A DNA stretch of 9,781 bases from an uncultured Bacilli bacterium (GTDB lineage Bacteria > Bacillota_I > Bacilli_A > RF39 > UBA660): positions 1 to 9,781 of the forward strand of contig CANQZL010000041.1 in NCBI GenBank assembly GCA_947628325.1. Reading direction: 5' to 3'. Below are positions 1 to 5,876 of the stretch, piece by piece. Position numbers and translations under genes: made by a program. How positions within the stretch are numbered: the stretch's first letter is position 1; every line of letters begins with the position of its first letter. A model generated the notes under the pieces. The model was not told where the DNA came from, did no database searches, and saw only the letters and a program-made list of their open reading frames with translations.

Positions 1-35
1 TAGACACTTTTTTATGTAAACTAAAACGTAAAAAA

Positions 36-64
36 TTGAAGATGAAAAATAGTTAATTTATAAT
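36..64 (+). promoter_or_regulatory. Sigma-A-type promoter of the pgk-tpiA(-spo0A) operon
   Basis: TTGAAG (36-41) and a perfect TATAAT (59-64) are separated by exactly 17 nt, the classical housekeeping-sigma arrangement. Transcription would begin near 70-72, at the Shine-Dalgarno GGTGAT (72-77), so the predicted leader is only about 10 nt and leaves no room for a riboswitch or attenuator. The 35 bases before it hold nothing I recognise; they are probably the tail of an upstream intergenic region. Confidence 0.7.
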
Positions 65-80
65 AATAATTGGTGATGAT

Positions 81-1268
81 ATGAAAAAAAGAATTCAAGA
101 CATCGATGTTTCAAATAAACGTGTATTGTTAAGATGTGATTTCAACATTCCCATCAAAGATGGCAAAATACTAGATGATAGTAAACTAATAGCTTCTTTA
201 AATACTATTGAATATTTAATAAAGCAAAAAGCCAAGATTATAATCTTATCTCACTTTGGCAAAGTAAAAACTATAGAAGATAAAGCTAAAAACTCTTTAG
301 CGCCTGTAGCAGAACGTTTACAAAGTCTAGTAAATACTAAAGTTATTTTCTCTAAACAAACAAGAAATATGTATTTAGAAGCTAAAATAGAAAGTATGAA
401 TCCTGGTGAAATCCTTTTACTAGAAAATACTAGATTTGAAGACATCCCTAATAAGTTAGAAAGTGGTAATGATACTCAACTTGCTATGTATTGGGCAGGT
501 TTAGCAGACATTTTTTGCTTAGATGCTTTTGGTTCATCTCATCGCAAACACGCTTCTACTTATGGTGTCGCTAAATATATACCAAGCTGTATTGGTTTTT
601 TAGTTCAACATGAAATAGAAATGCTTGATAAATATGTCTTAAATGCCGAAAAACCTTTTACGATAGTAATGGGTGGAGCAAAAGTCGAAGACAAAGTAGA
701 ATTAATAGAATCATTACTACCAAGATGTGACCATTTACTAATAACTGGTGGTATAGCTAATTCTTGTTTAGCTACTCTTGGTTTTAATGTTGGAAACTCA
801 TTAAAAACTTCAGATCCTGCAATATTGAATAAAATAAAAAATCTCTTGATTAAATACAAGGATAAAATTATGCTTCCAGTCGATGCTATAATATGTCCTG
901 TGTATAATGAAGAATTAATAGAACATGTTAATATAGATAAAATAGAAGATGATGATGTTATATATGATATTGGTATGAAAACTATCAATAAATTTAAAGA
1001 AGTAATTAACTCTTCAAAGACTATTTTTGTAAATGGTACAGCTGGCAAATACGAAGATATGAAATTTGCTACTGGTACAAGAGAATTACTTGATACAATT
1101 GCTAATAGTAAAGCTATTAAAATAGCTGGTGGTGGAGACGGAGTAAGTGCTATTAAGCATTTTGGCTTTGGTGAAAAATTTAATTACTTATCAACTGGTG
1201 GTGGAGCTACATTAGAATATATTATTAATGAAGGATTACCAGCAATAGATAATATTCAAGATGAATAA
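81..1268 (+). CDS. pgk: Phosphoglycerate kinase, divergent
   Basis: Cytoplasmic glycolytic kinase converting 1,3-bisphosphoglycerate and ADP to 3-phosphoglycerate and ATP. At 395 residues it has normal family length, with an N-terminal 3-PG domain and a C-terminal nucleotide domain. Visible motifs are RCDFN (D20, N22), SHFG (H58), LENTRFE (R118), DAFGSSHRKHAST (R155), GGAKVEDK (K201, K205), VNG...E (N318, E325), GGGD (D353) and STGGGA (373-375). Several normally near-invariant positions differ, judged from remembered family sequences: the basic-triad Arg after DD is K35, GRP after SHL is KVK (K61), DIGPKT is DIGMKT, NGPMG is NGTAG, and GGGDSAAA is GGGDGVSA. The start is fixed by GGTGAT three bases upstream. 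The last 8 nt overlap tpiA, implying translational coupling. The family is certain; full activity is likely but not assured because of K35 and K61. Confidence 0.93.
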   Translation: MKKRIQDIDVSNKRVLLRCDFNIPIKDGKILDDSKLIASLNTIEYLIKQKAKIIILSHFGKVKTIEDKAKNSLAPVAERLQSLVNTKVIFSKQTRNMYLEAKIESMNPGEILLLENTRFEDIPNKLESGNDTQLAMYWAGLADIFCLDAFGSSHRKHASTYGVAKYIPSCIGFLVQHEIEMLDKYVLNAEKPFTIVMGGAKVEDKVELIESLLPRCDHLLITGGIANSCLATLGFNVGNSLKTSDPAILNKIKNLLIKYKDKIMLPVDAIICPVYNEELIEHVNIDKIEDDDVIYDIGMKTINKFKEVINSSKTIFVNGTAGKYEDMKFATGTRELLDTIANSKAIKIAGGGDGVSAIKHFGFGEKFNYLSTGGGATLEYIINEGLPAIDNIQDE

Positions 1269-1998
1269 AAAATATTTAATATGTAATTTAAAATCAAATA
1301 TGGTTAATGATGAATTAATTGTATTTGAAAAAAATATCTCTTCATTAATAAATAAAAACAACTTAGAGCTAGTTATATGCCCACCATCTCCTTTTTTTTA
1401 CCTTTTTCAAGGTCAATCATATATTTTAGGTAGTCAAGAAATTTCTATGTACGGAAAAGGTGCTTATACAGGAGAAGTCTGCGCTCCTCAACTAAAATCT
1501 CTTAATGTTAAATATTCTTTAATCGGTCATAGTGAAAGTCGCCAAATTCTTAAAGAAACAGAAAAATCTATGATAAGTAAAATTAAACAGTCATTAAGTA
1601 ATAATATAATACCAATCTTTTTTATTGGTGAAACAAAAGAAGAAAATGAAAATAATCTAACCAAAAACATAATTGAGAAAGAATTACTTACCATTTTTGA
1701 TAATTTAACTCCTACTGAAAGAAATAAAATGATTATTGCTTATGAACCTATATGGTCAATAGGAACTGGTTTAATTCCAACTCCATCAGAACTATTATCA
1801 CTAATTACCTATATTAAACAAATCTTATCTACTAAATACTATATAAATATTCCTATTTTATATGGAGGAAGCATTAATATAGATAATATTGATACTATAT
1901 CTCAAATAGCTAATTTAGATGGTATAGTTCTAGGAGAAAGTTCTACTAATTACCAGATTTTAAAAGAAATATATCAAAAATATCAAAAAATAATTTAA
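1261..1998 (+). CDS. tpiA: Triosephosphate isomerase, divergent
   Basis: Interconverts dihydroxyacetone phosphate and glyceraldehyde-3-phosphate in the cytoplasm. It is 245 residues, a normal single TIM barrel. The catalytic set is complete: N9 and K11 in CNLKSN (usually GNWKMN), H90 in IGHSES, E162 in AYEPIW, loop 6 SIGTG, and the phosphate-binding YGGS (201-204). Odd changes at usually fixed places are W to L and M to S beside the catalytic Lys, HSERR to HSESR, CIGE to FIGE, GTGKTATP to GTGLIPTP at the loop-6 hinge, and VGG to LGE (E226) at the second phosphate-binding glycine pair. The start overlaps the pgk stop by 8 nt and lacks a good Shine-Dalgarno, so it probably depends on coupled translation. 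It is followed by 68 nt before spo0A. Identity is secure; kinetics may be altered. Confidence 0.92.
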   Translation: MNKKYLICNLKSNMVNDELIVFEKNISSLINKNNLELVICPPSPFFYLFQGQSYILGSQEISMYGKGAYTGEVCAPQLKSLNVKYSLIGHSESRQILKETEKSMISKIKQSLSNNIIPIFFIGETKEENENNLTKNIIEKELLTIFDNLTPTERNKMIIAYEPIWSIGTGLIPTPSELLSLITYIKQILSTKYYINIPILYGGSINIDNIDTISQIANLDGIVLGESSTNYQILKEIYQKYQKII

Positions 1999-2006
1999 AT
2001 CGACAT
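1999..2006 (-). promoter_or_regulatory. Possible 0A box (Spo0A binding site) upstream of spo0A
   Basis: Reading the minus strand gives ATGTCGAT, which matches six of seven positions of the recalled Spo0A core TGTCGAA. It starts at the first base after the tpiA stop and lies about 60 nt upstream of spo0A, where an autoregulatory site would be expected. CG-containing hexamers are scarce in DNA this AT-rich, which adds a little weight. However, a similar TTGTCGAT occurs inside the gpmI-like gene, so chance is not excluded. Confidence 0.3.
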
Positions 2007-2031
2007 AAAAGTACATAATACCAAAATCATG

Positions 2032-2040
2032 TGTTGTAAT
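2032..2040 (+). promoter_or_regulatory. Weak extended -10 candidate for spo0A
   Basis: TGTTGTAAT fits an extended -10 (TGn followed by TGTAAT, one change from TATAAT). No convincing -35 lies 16-18 nt upstream. Its left part falls within an imperfect dyad, with arms at 2014-2021 and 2036-2043 and one mismatch. spo0A could equally be read from the pgk promoter, since no terminator was found after tpiA. Confidence 0.22.
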
Positions 2041-2066
2041 ATGCAAATATAGAAAGAGAAAATGAT

Positions 2067-2828
2067 ATGAAAAATAATATAAACACATTGGTAGTATGCA
2101 GTAACGAAGATTTATTAAAACTAAAAGAAGAAATAAGCAAACTATCTACTGAAATAAATATTAAGTTTTCAGCCGATAACTACAAAGATGCGTTAAAAAT
2201 TATTAACGATTCTAATTCTAAATTAGATGCAATTGTCATTGATGGAACACTAACTGGTGAAAATATCTTAAGTCTTCTAACTAGTTATGAAAATAAAGTC
2301 CTAATATCAAGAACAATTGTTATAGATAATATAAAATTAGATTGTTATAACCTTTCTACAACAGATTATCAGTTATTTAATGTTATACCTAAGAATTTTA
2401 AAGTTAATGACTTAATAATCTCTTTAAAAGAAATAAAAAATAAGGAAGAAAAATATAATTTTCTTAAAATTTCTATTTATGACAAAGTAGCAGAAATACT
2501 AAAAAAGTTAGGAATAGCTCCAGATAAAAACGGCTTTCATTATCTAAGAAAAGCAATCTATGAGTGTTACTTAGAGCCATCTCTTTTAACTTCGATAACC
2601 AAAGAAATATATCCCATGTTAGCTCAATCTTTTTCTAAAAAAGAAAGTTGTATTGAACGTTCTATTAGAAGTGCCATAGAAACAGGTTGGGATAGAGGAA
2701 ACTATGAATATTCAAATGAATTATTTTCAAATTGTGTAGATTATTATAAAACAAAACCAACTAATGGTGAGTTTATTGCTATAATTGTTGATAAAATTAT
2801 GATGGAACAAGGAAGAACATCGTACTAA
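2067..2828 (+). CDS. spo0A: Spo0A-like response regulator with degenerate receiver domain
   Basis: In endospore formers Spo0A is the master regulator whose phosphorylated form binds 0A boxes to start sporulation and transition-state programmes. The C-terminal DNA-binding domain (about 135-250) is well conserved: LGI (148-150), YLRKAI (159-164), SITKEIYP (176-183), the recognition region with IERSIRSAIE (196-205), then WDRGN and KPTNGEFIA (230-238). The N-terminal half (about 5-122) aligns with a receiver and keeps the phospho-acceptor (D59 in AIVIDG) and the conserved Lys (K109). The metal-binding acidic pair is replaced by C11-S12, and the switch Thr appears to be D87. At 253 residues it is slightly short of the usual roughly 265. 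Spacing from tpiA is 68 nt, and the upstream AG-rich tract (2051-2061) is only a modest ribosome site. Classical Mg-dependent phosphorelay activation looks impaired; it may act constitutively or answer to another signal. Family assignment is secure. Confidence 0.92.
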   Translation: MKNNINTLVVCSNEDLLKLKEEISKLSTEINIKFSADNYKDALKIINDSNSKLDAIVIDGTLTGENILSLLTSYENKVLISRTIVIDNIKLDCYNLSTTDYQLFNVIPKNFKVNDLIISLKEIKNKEEKYNFLKISIYDKVAEILKKLGIAPDKNGFHYLRKAIYECYLEPSLLTSITKEIYPMLAQSFSKKESCIERSIRSAIETGWDRGNYEYSNELFSNCVDYYKTKPTNGEFIAIIVDKIMMEQGRTSY

Positions 2829-2832
2829 CATG

Positions 2833-2869
2833 AAGAAATTACTTATTATGACTGTGATTTCTTTTTTTT
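2833..2869 (+). terminator. Intrinsic terminator after spo0A
   Basis: Arms AAGAAATTAC (2833-2842) and GTGATTTCTT (2854-2863) pair over 10 bp with one G-U wobble across an 11-nt loop. The T run extends to 2869. It begins a few bases after the spo0A stop, so it closes the pgk-tpiA-spo0A unit and separates it from the gpmI-like gene. Confidence 0.8.
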
Positions 2870-2911
2870 GCATAAATATTACAACTTTAAATAACATTTA
2901 ACCTAGTAATA

Positions 2912-2920
2912 TGTTATTAT
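2912..2920 (+). promoter_or_regulatory. Extended -10 promoter of the gpmI-like gene
   Basis: TGTTATTAT is an extended -10 (TGn plus TATTAT) sitting 43 nt after the terminator. No good -35 is visible, which extended -10 promoters tolerate. Transcription would start near 2927, at the AGGAG ribosome site (2927-2931), giving another very short leader. A competing reading, TTTAAC (2897-2902) with TATTAA (2920-2925) at 17 nt, would start downstream of the ribosome site and is less likely. Confidence 0.45.
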
Positions 2921-2938
2921 ATTAATAGGAGAATAAAA

Positions 2939-4438
2939 ATGAAAAAAATATTGACTATTATATTGGATGGTTTCGGTATGCGTGAAGATGTTTATGGTAA
3001 TGCTGTAAAAAATGCCGGAATGAACAATTTTATAAATATATGGAATAATTACCCACATTGTCTACTAAAATCAAGTGGTGAAGCCGTTGGACTTCCTGAA
3101 GAACAATGTGGATATAGTGAACTTGGTCACAAATTAATTGGTGCAGGTAAGAATATCACAACAAAGCAAACTCTCTTAGATGAAAAATTTAAGAAAGAAA
3201 AATTACAATATAATAAAAAAATATCTGAATTAACTGATTATCTTAAATTAAATTATAAAAAAAATCTTCATATATGTATTCTTTTATCTGATGGAGGAGT
3301 ATCTTCTCATATCAAATATTTAAAAGAATTCTTAAAATATCTCGAATTAATTAAATTAAAAAATAATGTTTATATTCATGCCATTTCTGATGGTAGAGAT
3401 GCCAATAAATTTTCTATATGTAATTTTTTAAATGAAATAGAACCATTGGTTAAAAATAACATACATTTAGTTTCTGTATGTGGACGTTACTATGCTTTAG
3501 ATGATACTAAAGACTATAGAAGAACTAAAGTATATTATGATTTATTGTACGATGGTAGAGGAGTAGAAGCTTTAAATATTTATAAAGCAATTGAAAAATG
3601 TTATGAAAAGAAACTTAGTGATGAGTATCTTCCTCCTTTAAAATCAACAGATTTTGTTTCTATAGAAACTAATGATGTTTTCTTATTTCTAAATTATAGT
3701 AAGGAAAATCAGCGTCAATTACTAAATGCTATGTGTAATAAAGATTTTGTAGAATTTAATGCTCGTCCAACATCTCCTAAAGTTTATAGTTTATTTGAAA
3801 TAGACAAAGAAATTAATGAAAACTATTTCTTTGAATCAGAAAAAGTAGATCATTGCCTATGCGAATATCTTGGTGAATTAGGAATAGAACAAGCTCATAT
3901 CTTTGAAAGTATTAAAACTAATTCCGTGTTATATTACTTAAATGGTGAAAAATTTGTCGATATAGAAAAAAGAGATATTTTCTCTGTTGACTCTCCTAAT
4001 GTTGAACGTTTTGATATGAAACCAGAAATGAATGCTTTAACGGTTGCTAAAATAACTATCGAATGTATGGAAAAAGATTATGATTTTATTTTAGTTAACT
4101 TTGCTAACCCAGACGAAGTAGGACATACTGGTAATTATCAAGCTACAATAAATTCTTTACAAGCAATTGATGTCTGTCTTGGTAAAATTATGGAAGTAGC
4201 AGAAGAAAACTTTTATAAAATAGTAATAGTTAGTAGTCATGCCAATACTGATACTATAATTGATCATGATAATAATATTGTCTCTAAAAACACAACAAGT
4301 CCTGTACCTTTTATAATTATGGATAAAAAGATTAAATTAAAAAATGGCTCATTAGAAAGCTTTGCTCCTACGTTATTAAAGTATATGGACATTGCTATAC
4401 CAAAAGAAATGAAAGATACAGAAATTTTAATCATATAA
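2939..4438 (+). CDS. gpmI: gpmI-family (cofactor-independent phosphoglycerate mutase) homologue missing key active-site residues
   Basis: iPGM normally converts 3- to 2-phosphoglycerate using two Mn ions and a phosphoserine. Length (499) and architecture are typical: phosphatase-fold ends with an inserted transferase domain (about 75-300). Conserved parts are ILDGFG (D10), GEAVGLPE, SELGH with the nucleophile Ser (S60), SDGG, DGRD (R153, D154), CGRYY (R183), K326, DMKPEM and NFANPDEVGHTG (D392, H396). By alignment with remembered Geobacillus iPGM numbering, metal ligand D444 is S433 (DHGNAD reads SHANTD) and H462 is N451 (HTTNPVP reads NTTSPVP). Substrate ligands H123, R191, R261 and R264 are S122, D189, S254 and N257. 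The reading frame is intact, so this is not simple decay. Mutase activity is unlikely; a 3-PG-binding, regulatory or different phospho-transfer role is possible. AGGAG (2927-2931), 7 nt upstream, sets the start. The symbol denotes the family only. Confidence 0.88.
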   Translation: MKKILTIILDGFGMREDVYGNAVKNAGMNNFINIWNNYPHCLLKSSGEAVGLPEEQCGYSELGHKLIGAGKNITTKQTLLDEKFKKEKLQYNKKISELTDYLKLNYKKNLHICILLSDGGVSSHIKYLKEFLKYLELIKLKNNVYIHAISDGRDANKFSICNFLNEIEPLVKNNIHLVSVCGRYYALDDTKDYRRTKVYYDLLYDGRGVEALNIYKAIEKCYEKKLSDEYLPPLKSTDFVSIETNDVFLFLNYSKENQRQLLNAMCNKDFVEFNARPTSPKVYSLFEIDKEINENYFFESEKVDHCLCEYLGELGIEQAHIFESIKTNSVLYYLNGEKFVDIEKRDIFSVDSPNVERFDMKPEMNALTVAKITIECMEKDYDFILVNFANPDEVGHTGNYQATINSLQAIDVCLGKIMEVAEENFYKIVIVSSHANTDTIIDHDNNIVSKNTTSPVPFIIMDKKIKLKNGSLESFAPTLLKYMDIAIPKEMKDTEILII

Positions 4439-4456
4439 TTGTAATATAATTAATAG

Positions 4457-4485
4457 CTGAATATCTATTATATTATTAATATAAT
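4457..4485 (+). promoter_or_regulatory. Promoter of the XRE membrane regulator
   Basis: A perfect TATAAT (4480-4485) lies 17 nt after CTGAAT (4457-4462), a weak -35. Transcription would begin near 4492 and give a leader of about 22 nt to the start at 4514. The -10 box covers the upstream in-frame ATG at 4484, which argues against using that ATG as the start codon. Confidence 0.55.
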
Positions 4486-4493
4486 GATATTCA
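4458..4493. repeat. 36-nt near-perfect palindrome over the promoter, candidate operator
   Basis: Outer arms TGAATATC (4458-4465) and GATATTCA (4486-4493) are perfect inverted repeats. Inner arms ATTATATTA (4467-4475) and TAATATAAT (4477-4485) are also perfect around a single central T (4476). The only blemish is an extra T at 4466. All 17 pairs are matched and the palindrome spans the whole promoter, the expected place for an operator of the downstream helix-turn-helix protein. A short T run (4497-4501) follows, so weak terminator activity for the upstream gene is a secondary possibility. Confidence 0.6.
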
Positions 4494-4513
4494 ACATTTT
4501 TGGAAGTGGTATT

Positions 4514-5617
4514 ATGAATACAAAAAAGATTGGAAATTTTATAAAAAAATTAAGAGAAGAAAAAGGTTTAACTCAAGAGCAACTAGCGGAAAAAGTCTTT
4601 ATTGGTAGGGGTGCAATAAGCAAATGGGAAACAGGAAAAAATCTTCCAGACATTCAATCTTTACAAAAATTATCTGAACTTTTTTCCGTAACAATCGAAG
4701 AATTACTTTCTGGGGAAGAAAAACCTAAAGAAAATGTTACTTTAACAATATATAAAGAAAGAAATAATTTTAAAAAGAAAATTAATATATTAATTATTGT
4801 TTTAGTAATTTTATTAAGCTTATTTTTAACATACTATTTTTTGAGTTTTTATAAATCAGTTAATATATATACAATAAATGGAGAAAATGAGAATTTTTCT
4901 ATTAAAACGGGATTATTTGTTGAAACAAACGAAAACATATATTTTAATTTAGGAAATATTGAAAATAAAAATAATAATCCTATAGAAAAGGTTGAGTTAT
5001 TTTATAATATCAACGACAAAGAAAATTTAATTCTTTATAGAGAAGATTTAGACATAGCATTTTTTGATTATGCTGGTTATGAAGAATATATAGATTTAGA
5101 TAAAATAGAAGAAATAATAGACAATATGTATATTAGAATATATTACTCAGACAAAAAAGAAACTATTAAATTGAATATCACAAAAGATTATACAAATGAT
5201 AAGTTGATATTTGTTAAAAGGGAAAAAGCATCGAAAGATTTAGGAGAAAATTCTACTATGCAAAGTCAAAAATCAGAAATTACGGATTTTGAAGAAAAAT
5301 TAAAAATGGTATTATTAAAAGACGATAATAATAACTATGCAAATTCGTTTAAAACTGGTGATGAAACAATAGATATTTTTTATATACCAGATGAACGACT
5401 TCTTAGCATGACTATTAACTTTGAAGACAAAATTATGGAGGAATTATATTATAACTTTATCTATAAAGATGTAACTTATCAAAATTATTATATGGATGTA
5501 TATGCTTTTGGGTACAAAGATAAGTATGAATGTTTTAAAGGCGAATGTGGTTCTATAACTGAAATGAAAAGTAAACTTGAGTTATTTAGAAATATAATAA
5601 AAAATATTGTTGAATAG
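4514..5617 (+). CDS. Membrane-anchored XRE-family transcriptional regulator with extracytoplasmic domain
   Basis: The protein is 367 residues from the start at 4514. An XRE helix-turn-helix occupies about 6-64, with the typical LREEKGLTQEQLAEK, ISKWETGKNLPD and L..LSELFSVTIEELL. A charged linker leads to one membrane segment (about 90-113, nearly all I/L/V/F). The remaining 250 or so residues lie outside the membrane and match no domain I know; C340 and C345 could form a disulfide. This suggests a one-component regulator that senses an extracellular signal and transmits it to DNA-bound dimers. I chose 4514 over the in-frame ATG at 4484 because GGAAG (4502-4506) lies 7 nt upstream, the protein then begins where XRE proteins usually do, and 4484 falls in the -10 box. 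It has its own promoter and terminator and precedes an ABC operon it plausibly controls. The regulatory target is inferred. Confidence 0.88.
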   Translation: MNTKKIGNFIKKLREEKGLTQEQLAEKVFIGRGAISKWETGKNLPDIQSLQKLSELFSVTIEELLSGEEKPKENVTLTIYKERNNFKKKINILIIVLVILLSLFLTYYFLSFYKSVNIYTINGENENFSIKTGLFVETNENIYFNLGNIENKNNNPIEKVELFYNINDKENLILYREDLDIAFFDYAGYEEYIDLDKIEEIIDNMYIRIYYSDKKETIKLNITKDYTNDKLIFVKREKASKDLGENSTMQSQKSEITDFEEKLKMVLLKDDNNNYANSFKTGDETIDIFYIPDERLLSMTINFEDKIMEELYYNFIYKDVTYQNYYMDVYAFGYKDKYECFKGECGSITEMKSKLELFRNIIKNIVE

Positions 5618-5640
5618 TGCTAAAAGCTCTATTTTTTTTT
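5615..5640 (+). terminator. Intrinsic terminator after the XRE regulator
   Basis: TAGTGCT (5615-5621) pairs with AGCTCTA (5625-5631) over seven positions with one T-T mismatch and a 3-nt loop, followed by nine Ts (5632-5640). The stop codon of the regulator forms the base of the stem. It separates the regulator from the ABC operon, which must therefore have its own promoter between 5641 and 5876. Confidence 0.75.
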
Positions 5641-5789
5641 GCGAGTGAAAAGAACATTTCAAAAAAAGCAAATGTGAGAAAACGTCGCTTTACAAAAAAA
5701 CAAAACATATGATACCGTTTATTCAAGGAAAGGAGGAAAGTCACTTATTAGAATTGCTTTAAATAATTCAATAAAATGACATCGTAAAT
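5641..5789. other. Intergenic region before the ABC operon: inverted repeat, orphan AAAGGAGG, no clear gene
   Basis: ACATTT (5654-5659) and AAATGT (5670-5675) form a perfect short inverted repeat, flanked symmetrically at 9 nt by GCGA (5641-5644) and TCGC (5685-5688), so a two-part stem with an internal loop is possible. TTTACA (5689-5694) and TATGAT (5708-5713) look promoter-like but are only 13 nt apart, so I cannot name a promoter. AAAGGAGG (5729-5736) is a full anti-16S match with no ATG, GTG or TTG at usable distance. It lies within a 17-codon frame (5709-5762) that has no ribosome site of its own. The region may contain the remnant of a lost gene as well as the unrecognised ABC promoter. 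Confidence 0.3.
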
Positions 5790-5876
5790 ATGAAAAAAAC
5801 TATAATTTTACTATTTTCAATAACAATAATTATCACTTCTTTTATAAAAAATAAAAAAAGAAGGAAAAATGTGTAA
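5790..5876 (+). CDS. Possible 28-residue hydrophobic/basic small peptide
   Basis: A short frame from ATG (5790) to TAA (5874-5876) encodes MKK, a run of about 16 mostly hydrophobic residues (4-19) and a strongly basic tail KNKKRRKNV. This is a single-membrane-segment or signal-like layout. Its stop shares one base with the ATG of the ABC ATPase (TAATG), the arrangement of translationally coupled genes, and GAAGG in its 3' end serves as the ATPase ribosome site. Against it, no Shine-Dalgarno precedes 5790, and AT-rich DNA easily produces I/K/N-rich frames. If real, it could be a membrane peptide working with the transporter, or merely a leader for coupling. Confidence 0.35.
   Translation: MKKTIILLFSITIIITSFIKNKKRRKNV

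Noticed and set aside
251..1048. Two minus-strand open frames inside pgk (251-445 and 605-1048)
   Set aside because: They are antisense to a well-conserved kinase, have no ribosome site and show low-complexity composition expected from the reverse strand of AT-rich coding DNA.
3954..3961. TTGTCGAT, a seven-of-eight match to a 0A box
   Set aside because: It is inside the gpmI-like coding sequence with no promoter nearby and encodes ordinary residues; treated as chance.
4484..4513. Upstream in-frame ATG (4484) as start of the XRE regulator
   Set aside because: It lies in the TATAAT box and the palindrome, lacks a ribosome site, and adds ten residues not typical of XRE proteins; 4514 has GGAAG at good spacing.
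5709..5762. A 17-codon frame containing AAAGGAGG
   Set aside because: It has no ribosome site of its own, no recognisable peptide character and no coupling to a neighbouring gene; at most the remnant of a lost gene.
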